In this document: positions 16,730-24,783 of the stretch, one piece after another
How the letters are laid out: every line of letters starts with the position of its first letter
How positions within the stretch are numbered: position 1 is the first letter of the stretch
Assembly: GCA_046086305.1 (NCBI GenBank)
Contig: JBJSXI010000102.1
Span: forward strand, 13,100 to 77,099
DNA length: 64,000 bases
Origin: UBA668 sp046086305
Lineage (GTDB): Bacteria > Actinomycetota > Acidimicrobiia > Acidimicrobiales > Ilumatobacteraceae
Reading direction: 5' to 3'
Position numbers and translations under genes: made by a program
Notes under the pieces: generated by a model
Databases searched by the model: none
Told to the model about the DNA's origin: nothing
Seen by the model: only the letters and a program-made list of their open reading frames with translations

Positions 16730-18079
16730 GTGCTCCACGGGTGGTCTCCCCACGCCGTCGGCGCGCTCCATGTCCGCTGCACCGCGCTCACAGTGCAACT
16801 GCGCGCCGTCGCGATGGCCCTGCGCGCCACCTCGCCGCTGCATCCATCGATCGATCAGGCACACCAGGTCGTCACTCGCCTGCTCGCCGAATGGGACCAC
16901 GACCTCCGCCCGGCGGTCGAGCGCGTCGTGCACAGCACCTTCCCGCAGGTCGCTGCCAGTCTGCTCGACTCGTGGCTCGACGCGCCGCCACCGGGTGCAT
17001 TCGTCGATCGGCGCGCCAATCCGGCCGACGCACTCTTCGCGCGGATCCTCGCCGACGGACGCGCCGGCGAGTTCGTCGTCCTCGCCGCCGATCGGCCCTC
17101 GATCCTGTTCGACACCGCAGCCGATCACCACCTCGCCGAGCGCATTGCACGCGAGGGCGTGGCCACACTCGATGCCCGCACGGCCGAGCGTGTGCTCGTC
17201 GCCTTCCTCCGGTGGTTCCAGACCTACGAGCGCACCCACAGTCCGGTCGATGAGACGTACATCCCCACATGGCGACTCCTGCTCGTCGACCTCGTCGTAC
17301 CGTGGACGATGCAGCTCTCGCCGCTCGACACCACCTGGCGGACACCACCCGACGAACGCGCGGCACTCCTCGCTCGGGTCCTCGATGACGATGCAGCGCT
17401 CGCCCGACTGGTCGCCCGGACCGACGATGTCGTCGCCAACATGGTGCGCACACTCGACGACGCGCTGGCGCTCGAGCGATATGCGGCGTACCTCGGGATG
17501 CTCGGCGGGTTGGTCGGCCTCGAGCAGGTTGCCGATGAGGCAGCGCGGCTCGCCCGGTGGGATCTGCTGTGGTCGTCGCTGCGCGTCGGCGCGAGCGCGG
17601 TCGTCGTGGGCGTTGCGGCCACCGTTGCCGTCAAGCTCGCCGTGACGGGCATCGAGCGGGCGGCGGCGGCGTGGGCCCCTGATCCACTGCGCACGGCGGC
17701 TGACGCCGACTTCGCCCACCGCTGGACGATGACACTCGCCGCCGCATCGATCGCCGCCGCAACGTGGGAACAATGGCGCACGACCGGTGCGATCCCCACA
17801 TCGACCGCTGCACCGCCGTGGCCGTCGCGCGACGCAGACGATCCGGCCACCGACTTCCTGATTCGCTTCACCTCGTGGCGCGACGATCTTCCCGGCGGCG
17901 CCGACGGGGCGCTGGCCGACCGGATCAGTCGACTCGTCTACACGGTGCTCAACCCGCACGATGCGGGTCAGGGCACCGCCACCGTCGTGCGCAGCAGCAC
18001 ACTCGACGCGGCCGTCGGCGACACGATCACCTCGAACGACCAGTCACCCGGCCCGGTGAACGTCACGACCCCGCTGTAG
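16730..18079 (+). CDS. Unknown protein paired with the WXG-like gene
   Basis: I do not recognise this 449-residue protein. The first 80 residues are helical, with a Trp in GWSPHAVGALH and a long amphipathic stretch, and could dock to the small WXG-like partner just upstream. Residues 80-270 are mixed and helical, rich in Leu/Ala/Asp. A hydrophobic segment near 285-305 and another near 335-350 could insert in a membrane. The last 37 residues lie antisense to the convergent CopCD gene and look unstructured, so the functional end may be earlier. A secreted type VII-like substrate is possible but unproven. GTG 16730 is chosen from its position 2 bases after the upstream stop. Confidence 0.6.
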   Translation: MLHGWSPHAVGALHVRCTALTVQLRAVAMALRATSPLHPSIDQAHQVVTRLLAEWDHDLRPAVERVVHSTFPQVAASLLDSWLDAPPPGAFVDRRANPADALFARILADGRAGEFVVLAADRPSILFDTAADHHLAERIAREGVATLDARTAERVLVAFLRWFQTYERTHSPVDETYIPTWRLLLVDLVVPWTMQLSPLDTTWRTPPDERAALLARVLDDDAALARLVARTDDVVANMVRTLDDALALERYAAYLGMLGGLVGLEQVADEAARLARWDLLWSSLRVGASAVVVGVAATVAVKLAVTGIERAAAAWAPDPLRTAADADFAHRWTMTLAAASIAAATWEQWRTTGAIPTSTAAPPWPSRDADDPATDFLIRFTSWRDDLPGGADGALADRISRLVYTVLNPHDAGQGTATVVRSSTLDAAVGDTITSNDQSPGPVNVTTPL

Positions 18080-19569
18080 TGGTTCGGCCCCTCACGCTCG
18101 AGGGTGACGGGAGCCGCGGGCACACCCGCTGCGGGGAGGCTCACGCGGGCCGTCACGTCGTCGACCGGTGCAATCGCGCCCCCCGGAGGGGTGACGACGA
18201 TGTGTACCTCGTTCGCGCCGACCTGACCCGGCGTCACGACGACCGAGGCGATCACCCCACTCGCAGTGATCGTGGCCTCGAAGGGTCGCGTCGCGGCCGC
18301 AGGCCGAGGTGGCAGACCGACCATCGCTGCGGCGAGCGCGACGATCACGACACCGGCGATGGTCTCGACGATGAGTGTCCGACGCAGCGATGCGGCACCT
18401 TCGTGGTGGAGCAGCCAACGGGCCGCAGCACCGAGGGCGACGACCACGACGACGATCGTCACCTTGACGAGAAGGGTGCGACCCCAGGTGCCCGCAGTGA
18501 GATCGCCGGTCGACCCGGCGAGTCGGAACGCCTGCAGCGCTCCGGTGACGACCACCATGGGGACTGCCACCGTCGCCGTGCGCGAGAACCGTCGGACATC
18601 TGCCTCGAGCGCACCGAGCGAGCCGCGCGGTCGCGTGACGAACAGCACCACACCACCGAGCCACAGCGCCACACCGGTCAGGTGCACGCTGTCGACGGCG
18701 ACCCACCACCAGCGCGGTTCGAGCGCGCCACTGTGACCCGCGAGAGGGAACGAGACGATGACTCCGACCGACGCGACGAGCGCGCCGATGCGCCGATGGG
18801 CGAGCACGGCAGTCGCGGCAAGGGCGCCGAGGACCGCACGGGCGACGAGCCATTGGCCCGTCGTCGACCCGAGCGTCGAACCGATCCCCTCGCCGAGCAC
18901 GGCGGCGAAGCCGAACACTCCACCGATCGACCCTGCCGCAAGCGCAACCCCTCCGGCGCGGACCACACCTGCACCGCCGACGGCCGATGAGCCGGTGAGC
19001 ATCCACCAGCCGGCACCGACGACGAGGATCGCGCCGAGCATCGATACCCACCGCTCGACGCCGTACACCCAGTCGGCGAAGCGGCTTCCCGACGTGCCGA
19101 GCGATGTCAACAGATCGTCAGCGCCGTCGCCGACCGCCGCAGTGCCGATCTGGAACGCGAACGCGCCGTCGATCCGGTGCCCGTCGAGCGAGGTCACCCG
19201 CCAGCGCACGGCATAGAGGCCGTCGGCGAGTGCGGCATTCACCTCGGCAGCCACGATGTCGTCGGCGAGCGCGATCACCGGACCGAGTGGGAGTGGATCG
19301 CCCTCGGCGTCGAACAGCTCGATCGCGGCAAGATCGGCGTCGACGGCATCGTCGAAATCGAGTTCGATGCGCATCGGTGCCGCTTCGAGGACGCTGTTCG
19401 CCGACGGCACACTGCGCTCGAGCGTCGCATGGGCCGACACGATCGGCGTGCCGAACGGAGCGACGACCGCCACAACGCCAACCCCGACGCAGCATGCAGC
19501 GACGCCGGTGGCGCCGAGGCGCCTCAGGCCGCCGCGAGCATCACGACCGGGGGCCCACATCGCCGACAC
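17968..19569 (-). CDS. CopC-CopD fusion copper resistance/uptake protein
   Basis: The protein has 533 residues. A signal sequence of about 46 residues ends at SAHATLER, giving a mature N-terminal His as in CopC proteins. The CopC beta-sandwich reaches about residue 142 and holds SLDGHRIDGAFAF, supplying the second Cu(II)-binding His region. About eight membrane helices follow (CopD domain, 165-430), with HSGALEPRWWW and a later HLTGVALWLGG in the core. The C-terminal 90 residues form an extracellular domain resembling FixH/YtkA-like sandwiches. This is the YcnJ-like architecture, linked to copper handling. It converges on the upstream unknown gene with a 112-base overlap of their 3' ends. Confidence 0.88.
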   Translation of the reverse strand: MSAMWAPGRDARGGLRRLGATGVAACCVGVGVVAVVAPFGTPIVSAHATLERSVPSANSVLEAAPMRIELDFDDAVDADLAAIELFDAEGDPLPLGPVIALADDIVAAEVNAALADGLYAVRWRVTSLDGHRIDGAFAFQIGTAAVGDGADDLLTSLGTSGSRFADWVYGVERWVSMLGAILVVGAGWWMLTGSSAVGGAGVVRAGGVALAAGSIGGVFGFAAVLGEGIGSTLGSTTGQWLVARAVLGALAATAVLAHRRIGALVASVGVIVSFPLAGHSGALEPRWWWVAVDSVHLTGVALWLGGVVLFVTRPRGSLGALEADVRRFSRTATVAVPMVVVTGALQAFRLAGSTGDLTAGTWGRTLLVKVTIVVVVVALGAAARWLLHHEGAASLRRTLIVETIAGVVIVALAAAMVGLPPRPAAATRPFEATITASGVIASVVVTPGQVGANEVHIVVTPPGGAIAPVDDVTARVSLPAAGVPAAPVTLEREGPNHYSGVVTFTGPGDWSFEVIVSPTAASSVLLRTTVAVP

Positions 19570-19581
19570 GGTATCGGGCGG

Positions 19582-20364
19582 TCACAGTGCCGTGCTGCGA
19601 CGCGGCACCACCACGACGGTGCCGTCCGGCTCGAGGTGCACGCTGACGCTCACCCCGTAGAACTCGGCGAGTGTCTCGGCCTGCAGCACATCGGGCGCCG
19701 GCCCGCTCGCCACCACCCGTCCGTGGTGCAGCAGGGTGAGCCGGTCGGCGTAGAGCCCGGCGAGGGTGAGATCGTGCATGGCCGACACGACGGTGAGCCC
19801 GTGCTCACGTCGGAGTCGATCGACCAGCTCGAGGGCCTGCTGCTGGTGGCCGATGTCGAGCGCGCTCGTCGGTTCGTCGAGCAACAGCACCGGTGCCTCC
19901 TGAGCGACCGCGCGGGCGATGACGATCCGCTGACGTTCGCCACCGCTGAGGGTGCCGAGGCGCCGCTCGGTGAAGGCGGCCAGATCGAGGCGGTCGAGCA
20001 CATCGGCGACGAGCGCACTATCGTGGCGCGACTCGGTGCCGAAGTACCCGATGTACGGATTCCGTCCGAGGAGTACGTACTGACCGGCCGTCATGTCGTC
20101 GGGCAGGAGTGGCGACTGCGGCACATAGGCGACGAGCGCAGCACGTCGACGGGGCGAACGCATCGACAGTGAGGCACCACCGACGCTCACGTCACCCTCG
20201 TACGGGACGAGTCCGGCCACGGCGCGCAGTGCGCTCGACTTGCCCGCCCCGTTCGGCCCGATGAGGCACAGCCATTCTCCCGGCCGCACGGTGTCGGTGA
20301 AGGGGTGCAGTGCCGTGCGCTGGTCGTAGCGCACGGCGACCGACGAGAACGACAACGAACTCAT
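19582..20364 (-). CDS. btuD: Vitamin B12 (corrinoid) ABC transporter ATPase
   Basis: This 260-residue ATPase of the FecE/BtuD type has Walker A GPNGAGKSS near 37-45, Q-loop YVPQSPLLPDD, signature LSGGERQR, Walker B LLLDEPTSALD and the H-switch SAMHDLTLAG. It powers the BtuC-like permease, whose stop overlaps this ATG by 4 bases. The cobalamin riboswitch upstream of btuF and the adjoining cobO-cobT-cobS genes make a corrinoid cargo much more likely than iron-siderophore. Confidence 0.9.
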   Translation of the reverse strand: MSSLSFSSVAVRYDQRTALHPFTDTVRPGEWLCLIGPNGAGKSSALRAVAGLVPYEGDVSVGGASLSMRSPRRRAALVAYVPQSPLLPDDMTAGQYVLLGRNPYIGYFGTESRHDSALVADVLDRLDLAAFTERRLGTLSGGERQRIVIARAVAQEAPVLLLDEPTSALDIGHQQQALELVDRLRREHGLTVVSAMHDLTLAGLYADRLTLLHHGRVVASGPAPDVLQAETLAEFYGVSVSVHLEPDGTVVVVPRRSTAL

Positions 20365-21332
20365 GTGAATCTCCGTTTCGCCCGCAGGACGAAGATGAAC
20401 ATCGGCGCCCCAAGAAACGCCGTGACGACGCCGATGGGTGTCTCGCCGCCCTCCTCGAACATCCGCCCGGGGATGTCGGCCAGGATGAGGAAGGCCGCAC
20501 CGACGATCAGGCTGAGCGGCAGCACCCACCGGTACGACGCGCTCACCACGAGTCGCACGAGGTGCGGCACCATGATGCCGACGAAGCCGATGAGGCCACT
20601 CACGCTGACGACGGCCGCGGTGCCGAGCGTCGCGGCCATCACCACGACGAGCCGCACACGCCGCACCTCGGCGCCGAGTGTTGCTGCCTCCTCGTCACCG
20701 ACGCGCATCACGTCGAGTTGGCGCCGGTGGGCCAGGAGCACGGCGCTCGACACGACGGCATACGGCAGCACGAGCCGCACATCACCCCATGTCGCCGTGC
20801 TCACCCTTCCGCTGATCCAGCTGTAGACCTCCTTGATAACATCGCTGTTGCGCAGCAGCAGCACCTGCTGCACCGCAGTGCACAGCGCCGCAACCGCAAC
20901 CCCAGCGAGCACCAGGGTCAGACTCGATCCACCGAACGACGCCCCGACCGAATAGGTGACGAGCACCGCGGCGAGGGCACCGATGAATGCGGCGAGCGGC
21001 ACCGGATCGATCGGCCAGTCGACCGTCGCCGACCGACCGTAGGTGAACACGATCGTCGCGCCGAGGCCCGCACCTGCCGCCGCACCGAGCAGGTACGGAT
21101 CGACGAGTGGATTGCGGAACACGCCCTGGTAGCTCGCGCCGGCGATCGACAGCACGGCGCCGACGATGCCCGCGAGCACCACCCGCGGCAGACGGATCGT
21201 GCGCACGATGTCCCAGTTCGCACCGCTGATCCGACCCGCCGGCCCGACCATCGCACCGAGCACGGCGGCCGCAGCGAGCACGACGACCGCGACGATGACC
21301 CACATCCACCGTCGTGTCGTCGTGCTCGTCAT
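20361..21332 (-). CDS. btuC: Vitamin B12 (corrinoid) ABC transporter permease
   Basis: This 323-residue FecCD-family permease has about ten helices. Family motifs are RLPRVVLAGIVGAVLSIAGA near 45-64, QGVFRNPLVDPYLLG just after, and the cytoplasmic coupling stretch GLIGFVGIMVPHLVRLVV near the C-terminus. It moves corrinoids across the inner membrane with BtuD and BtuF. ATG 21332 (MTSTTTRRW) is used because the first helix begins right after it. The stop overlaps the btuD start. The btuF stop lies only 2 bases upstream of the ATG. Confidence 0.92.
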   Translation of the reverse strand: MTSTTTRRWMWVIVAVVVLAAAAVLGAMVGPAGRISGANWDIVRTIRLPRVVLAGIVGAVLSIAGASYQGVFRNPLVDPYLLGAAAGAGLGATIVFTYGRSATVDWPIDPVPLAAFIGALAAVLVTYSVGASFGGSSLTLVLAGVAVAALCTAVQQVLLLRNSDVIKEVYSWISGRVSTATWGDVRLVLPYAVVSSAVLLAHRRQLDVMRVGDEEAATLGAEVRRVRLVVVMAATLGTAAVVSVSGLIGFVGIMVPHLVRLVVSASYRWVLPLSLIVGAAFLILADIPGRMFEEGGETPIGVVTAFLGAPMFIFVLRAKRRFT

Positions 21333-21334
21333 GG

Positions 21335-22198
21335 TCAGGCTCCTGCGGCGGCGACGGCCGCAGCAACCTCGCGGACGAAGTCGACGATGCGCGGGCCCCA
21401 TCGTGAGGCGATGTCGTCGTCGAGCTCGATGACCCCGCCGCTGGTTACTGCGGCGATGTCACCCCACCCGTCGCGCGCGGCGAGCGATGCGGCCGTCTCG
21501 CCGCAGCACTTCGTGTCGGCGAGGAAGATCAGGTCGGGGTCGGCCTGGACGATGTACTCGGGGTTGAGCTGCGGGTAGTCGTTGCCCTCCTGCGCCCCGT
21601 CGGCGATGTTCACCAGGCCGAACAGGGCGTACACCTGCCCGGCGAACGTCGCGCTCGTCACGCTGTACAGCGTCGGGTCGAGCTCGTGGTAGTAGGTCAG
21701 CCCCGCCGCGGAACCCGAGGCCGATGCGACGGCATCGTCGATGTCGGCCTTCATCTGCGCGACGAGGTCGGCCGCTTCGTCCACCCGACCCGTCGCTGCG
21801 CCGAGTTCGGTGATCTGGCGGTACACGTCGTCGAAGGTGGCCGCCGCCGGCCCGACCCATACGGCGATGCCGAGGTCCTCGAGCTGCGCGGCGATGCGGT
21901 CGTCCATCATCACGACGAGGTCGGGCTCGAGCGCGGCGATCGCCTCGACGTTGGGCTCGAAACCCGACAGGTCGTTGGGCTTCTCGAGCGCTGCCGCCGG
22001 ATGGTTCGAGTACTCGTCGACGGCGATGATCTGGTCGCCGGCACCGATCGCGAAGAGCATCTCGGTGGCGGTCGGCGAGAGGCTGACGATCGCCGAGGGC
22101 CGGTCGTCGACGGTGGCCGCCGCATCCGGATCGTCGCCACAGGCGACGAGGCTGGTGAGGGCCGCGAGGGACGCGGCGAGAGAGACGATGCGGCGCAT
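21335..22198 (-). CDS. btuF: Vitamin B12 (corrinoid) ABC transporter substrate-binding lipoprotein
   Basis: This 287-residue class III binding protein has a lipobox ending in Cys20 (LVAC). The two lobes are joined by a long helix, as in BtuF/FhuD. SLSPTATEMLFAIGAGDQI near the start, DEYSNHP, and EPNVEAIAALEPDLVVMMD are typical of BtuF-like proteins. A TKCCGETAAS segment with adjacent cysteines faces the C-terminal lobe; its role is unclear. The start ATG sits 4 bases after a GGAGG ribosome binding site (22203-22207). It is the first gene behind the cobalamin riboswitch, in the order btuF-btuC-btuD. Confidence 0.92.
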   Translation of the reverse strand: MRRIVSLAASLAALTSLVACGDDPDAAATVDDRPSAIVSLSPTATEMLFAIGAGDQIIAVDEYSNHPAAALEKPNDLSGFEPNVEAIAALEPDLVVMMDDRIAAQLEDLGIAVWVGPAAATFDDVYRQITELGAATGRVDEAADLVAQMKADIDDAVASASGSAAGLTYYHELDPTLYSVTSATFAGQVYALFGLVNIADGAQEGNDYPQLNPEYIVQADPDLIFLADTKCCGETAASLAARDGWGDIAAVTSGGVIELDDDIASRWGPRIVDFVREVAAAVAAAGA

Positions 22199-22235
22199 AC
22201 ATCCTCCGTTTCTCCGAAGGACGTGCCTCCGGCTC

Positions 22236-22420
22236 GGGAGGACAAAGTCGGGTTCGGGCGGAGACCGCCGCGGACCGCCCTTGCCTCGAGGGTCTGGTGA
22301 TCGCACACGGCACCCAGGCGACCGGACTCGTCGTGTCGGAGCACGAACCACCGTTGCGGGACAGTGCCGGGATCTCACCGGACTTCGCTGTGAACCATGT
22401 GTCCGGCGAGCCGGACACGA
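22236..22420 (-). ncRNA. Cobalamin riboswitch
   Basis: On the minus strand the segment contains the conserved core CCGGTGAGATCCCGGC followed by ACTGTCCCGCAACGGT, and then the B12-box AGTCCGGTCGCCTGGGTGCC (22309-22328). These occur in the usual order and spacing. A hairpin GTCCGG-CGAG-CCGGAC (22401-22416) lies at its 5' end. Downstream, a CCTCC-rich helix (CCTCCCGAGCCGGAGG) lies near the btuF Shine-Dalgarno and may mediate translational switching. It is expected to switch off btuFCD when B12 is abundant. Confidence 0.93.
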
Positions 22421-22441
22421 CGACCGTACTACATCGGTGCG

Positions 22442-22447
22442 TATGCT
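22442..22447 (+). promoter_or_regulatory. Putative -10 element of the cobO-cobT-cobS operon
   Basis: TATGCT lies 13 bases before the ATG at 22461 and would give a leader of only a few bases. No -35 is convincing. It would be back-to-back with the riboswitch-controlled btuF transcript. Confidence 0.3.
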
Positions 22448-22460
22448 CCAACGACTCCCT

Positions 22461-23030
22461 ATGGACACCACCGAACCGCTCACCGATGATCCCCGACCAG
22501 AGGGTGGGCGTCAGGCCGACTCGCTCGTGCTCGTCAACACCGGCAACGGGAAGGGCAAGAGTTCGGCCGCGTTCGGCGTGATGCTGCGTGCGCTTGCCCG
22601 CGAGTGGCGCGTTGCCGTGGTGCAGTTCGTCAAGGGCGGTGAGTGGAAGGTCGGCGAGGAGAAGATGGGGCGCCAACTCGGTGTCGAATGGCGGGCCCTC
22701 GGCGGCGGCTTCACCTGGGACTCCAACGATCTCCAGCACGACATCGATCTCGCGCGTGCCGCATGGGCCGAGGCGGCGGCAATCATCGCCAGCGGCGACT
22801 ACGACCTGGTGATCCTCGACGAGCTCACCTATCTGTGCTCGTGGGGATGGGTCGCCACCGACGAGGTGGTCGCGGCGATCCGCGATCGTCCCCGTCACGT
22901 GAACATCGTCGTCACCGGACGCGACGCACCGCAGCCGATCATCGACATCGCCGACACCGTCACCGAGATGCGTCACGTCAAGCACGCCTACGACGCGGGC
23001 ATCCTCGCCAAGCGGGGCATCGACTACTGA
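22461..23030 (+). CDS. cobO: Cob(I)yrinic acid a,c-diamide adenosyltransferase
   Basis: This 189-residue ATP-dependent enzyme attaches the adenosyl group to cobalt of corrinoids. The P-loop variant NTGNGKGKSSAAFG lies near residues 24-37, then VVQFVKGGEWKVGE, the Walker B region DLVILDELTYLCSWGW and the C-terminal VTEMRHVKHAYDAG with AKRGIDY. This is the CobA/CobO/BtuR family and length is normal. ATG 22461 is chosen; an in-frame ATG at 22443 would add 6 residues. No ribosome binding site is seen for either. Its stop overlaps the cobT ATG by one base (TGATG). Confidence 0.95.
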   Translation: MDTTEPLTDDPRPEGGRQADSLVLVNTGNGKGKSSAAFGVMLRALAREWRVAVVQFVKGGEWKVGEEKMGRQLGVEWRALGGGFTWDSNDLQHDIDLARAAWAEAAAIIASGDYDLVILDELTYLCSWGWVATDEVVAAIRDRPRHVNIVVTGRDAPQPIIDIADTVTEMRHVKHAYDAGILAKRGIDY

Positions 23031-24031
23031 TGCACCGCGACGCAGCGTGGCTGCGCCGGGCTCTCGTCGACCTGCCCGGGGAGGACGCCGCAGCGGCAGC
23101 CGCGGTGCGCACGAGGGCCGCCGACATCCTTCGACCGACCGGCGCGCTCGAGCGGCTCGACGGTCTCGCTGCATGGATCGCCGGGTGGCAGGGGTCTCCC
23201 GCTCCCTCGGTGCGCGCACCGGCGGCACTGGTGTTCGCCGCCGATCACGGTGTCGCCGCGGCCGGTGTGAGCAACTACCCGACCGAGGTCACCGCGGCGA
23301 TGCTCGCAGCGTTCCGCGCCGAACGCAGCACGGTGAGTGCGTTCGCACGTGTCGTCGGGGCGAGGGTCGTCGCGGTCGATGTCGGCGTGGGTCGCCCGAC
23401 CGGCGACATCCGGGTGGAGGCGGCGCTCGACGCGCAGCGTGTCGACGAGTGCATCGCCGCCGGTGCCGCAGCGATCGACGATCTCGACGCCGATCTCGTC
23501 GTCCTCGGCGAGATGGGGATCGGCAACACCACCGCCGCTGCGGCCGTGTGCGCCGCGCTCCTCGGCGGATCCGACCTCATGGCGTGGGTCGGCCGGGGCA
23601 CCGGCGTCGACGACGAGGGACTGGCGCGCAAGCAACGCGCCGTCACCTCAGCGGTCGAGCGGATCGCCGGTGTCGATGATCCCCTCGAGGTGCTGCGCGA
23701 GGTGGGCGGCGCAGAACTGGTCGCACTCGCCGCGGCGATCGTCGCGGCGCGGCTGCGACGATTGCCCGTCCTGCTCGACGGCTACGTGGTCACCGCGGCC
23801 GCACTGGCCCTCGCGACGTGCACACCCGGTGCACTCGACCACTGTCGCGTCGCCCACTGCTCGGCCGAACCCGGACATCGCCGACTCGTCGAGCACCTCG
23901 GTGCACAACCGATCCTCGATCTCGGGATGCGCCTCGGAGAAGCCTCGGGTGCGATGGCCGCCGTGCCGCTCGTCGCCCTCGCCTGCGCCGGTGTCGTCGA
24001 CGTTCCGACCTTCAGCGAATGGTTCGGATGA
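23030..24031 (+). CDS. cobT: Nicotinate-nucleotide-dimethylbenzimidazole phosphoribosyltransferase
   Basis: This 333-residue enzyme makes alpha-ribazole phosphate for the lower ligand of B12. Motifs: FAADHGVAAAGVSNYP near 68-83, the phosphate-loop motif LGEMGIGNTTAAAAV near 160-175, VGRGTGVDD, and the C-terminal catalytic-Glu region LGMRLGEASGAMAAVPLV. Full length for CobT. It sits between cobO and cobS with 1- and 4-base overlaps, so the three final B12 assembly steps are co-translated opposite the uptake genes. Confidence 0.96.
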   Translation: MHRDAAWLRRALVDLPGEDAAAAAAVRTRAADILRPTGALERLDGLAAWIAGWQGSPAPSVRAPAALVFAADHGVAAAGVSNYPTEVTAAMLAAFRAERSTVSAFARVVGARVVAVDVGVGRPTGDIRVEAALDAQRVDECIAAGAAAIDDLDADLVVLGEMGIGNTTAAAAVCAALLGGSDLMAWVGRGTGVDDEGLARKQRAVTSAVERIAGVDDPLEVLREVGGAELVALAAAIVAARLRRLPVLLDGYVVTAAALALATCTPGALDHCRVAHCSAEPGHRRLVEHLGAQPILDLGMRLGEASGAMAAVPLVALACAGVVDVPTFSEWFG

Positions 24032-24783
24032 TCATGGGACTCGTCGCAGCGCTGCAGTTCCTCACCCGCATCCCGATCCGGCTGCGACGCGAGCCGTCGC
24101 TCGAGGCGACGGTGGCATGGTTTCCCCTGGCCGGCACGATCATCGGCCTCGTCGTCGGTGTGTTCGGTGCGGCGATGTGGCACCTCACGCCGCCGATGGT
24201 GGCCGGTGCACTCACCGTCGCAGTCGGTCTGCTCGTGACCGGCGCGTTCCACGAGGACGGACTCGCCGACACCGCCGATGGCTTCGGTGGTGGGTGGACC
24301 GTCGAGCAGCGCCTCGAGATCATGAAGGACAGCCGGCACGGCACGTACGGCGTGGCCGCGATGTGCACCTCGATCGTCGTGCGCATCGTCGCGTTCGGCT
24401 CGCTCACCGGTCCGGCGGTCGTCGTTGCGGCAGCCGTCGCCGCACACACCGCGGCGCGGATGGCCGCCGTCGCGGTGGCAGCGACGTTCCCGTTCGCCAG
24501 CCATCGCGGCCTCGGCGCCGACTACGGACGGCGCACGTCACTGATGCGGGCGGTCGCCGGCATCGCCGGCGGCACGATCGTCGTTGCGGTGGCCGTCGGA
24601 TGGTGGGTGGCGTTCATCGTGCCGATCGTGTGTGTCGCGGCACTCCTCGTCGGACTGCTCGCCGTGCGCAAGATCGGCGGGGTCAGCGGCGATGTGCTCG
24701 GCGCCGTCGAGCAGGTCGCCGAATGTGCGGCGCTCATCGCGATCAGTGCGCTGGCCACCCGTCACGCACTGTGGTGGCCCTGA
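24028..24783 (+). CDS. cobS: Adenosylcobinamide-GDP ribazoletransferase (cobalamin synthase)
   Basis: This 251-residue polytopic membrane enzyme joins adenosylcobinamide-GDP to alpha-ribazole (phosphate). The hallmark DGLADTADGFGGG lies at about residue 75-87, preceded by QFLTRIPI at the N-terminus and followed by MKDSRHGTYG. About six or seven hydrophobic helices fill the rest. The ATG at 24028 overlaps the cobT stop; a second in-frame ATG at 24034 is possible. CobU/CobP, which would make the GDP-activated substrate, is not in this window. The 3' end overlaps the convergent aminotransferase by 22 bases. Confidence 0.95.
   Translation: MIMGLVAALQFLTRIPIRLRREPSLEATVAWFPLAGTIIGLVVGVFGAAMWHLTPPMVAGALTVAVGLLVTGAFHEDGLADTADGFGGGWTVEQRLEIMKDSRHGTYGVAAMCTSIVVRIVAFGSLTGPAVVVAAAVAAHTAARMAAVAVAATFPFASHRGLGADYGRRTSLMRAVAGIAGGTIVVAVAVGWWVAFIVPIVCVAALLVGLLAVRKIGGVSGDVLGAVEQVAECAALIAISALATRHALWWP

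Noticed and set aside
19582..22198. Iron-siderophore transporter
   Set aside because: The three proteins also fit that family, but the cobalamin riboswitch upstream and the adjoining cob genes make a corrinoid transporter far more likely.
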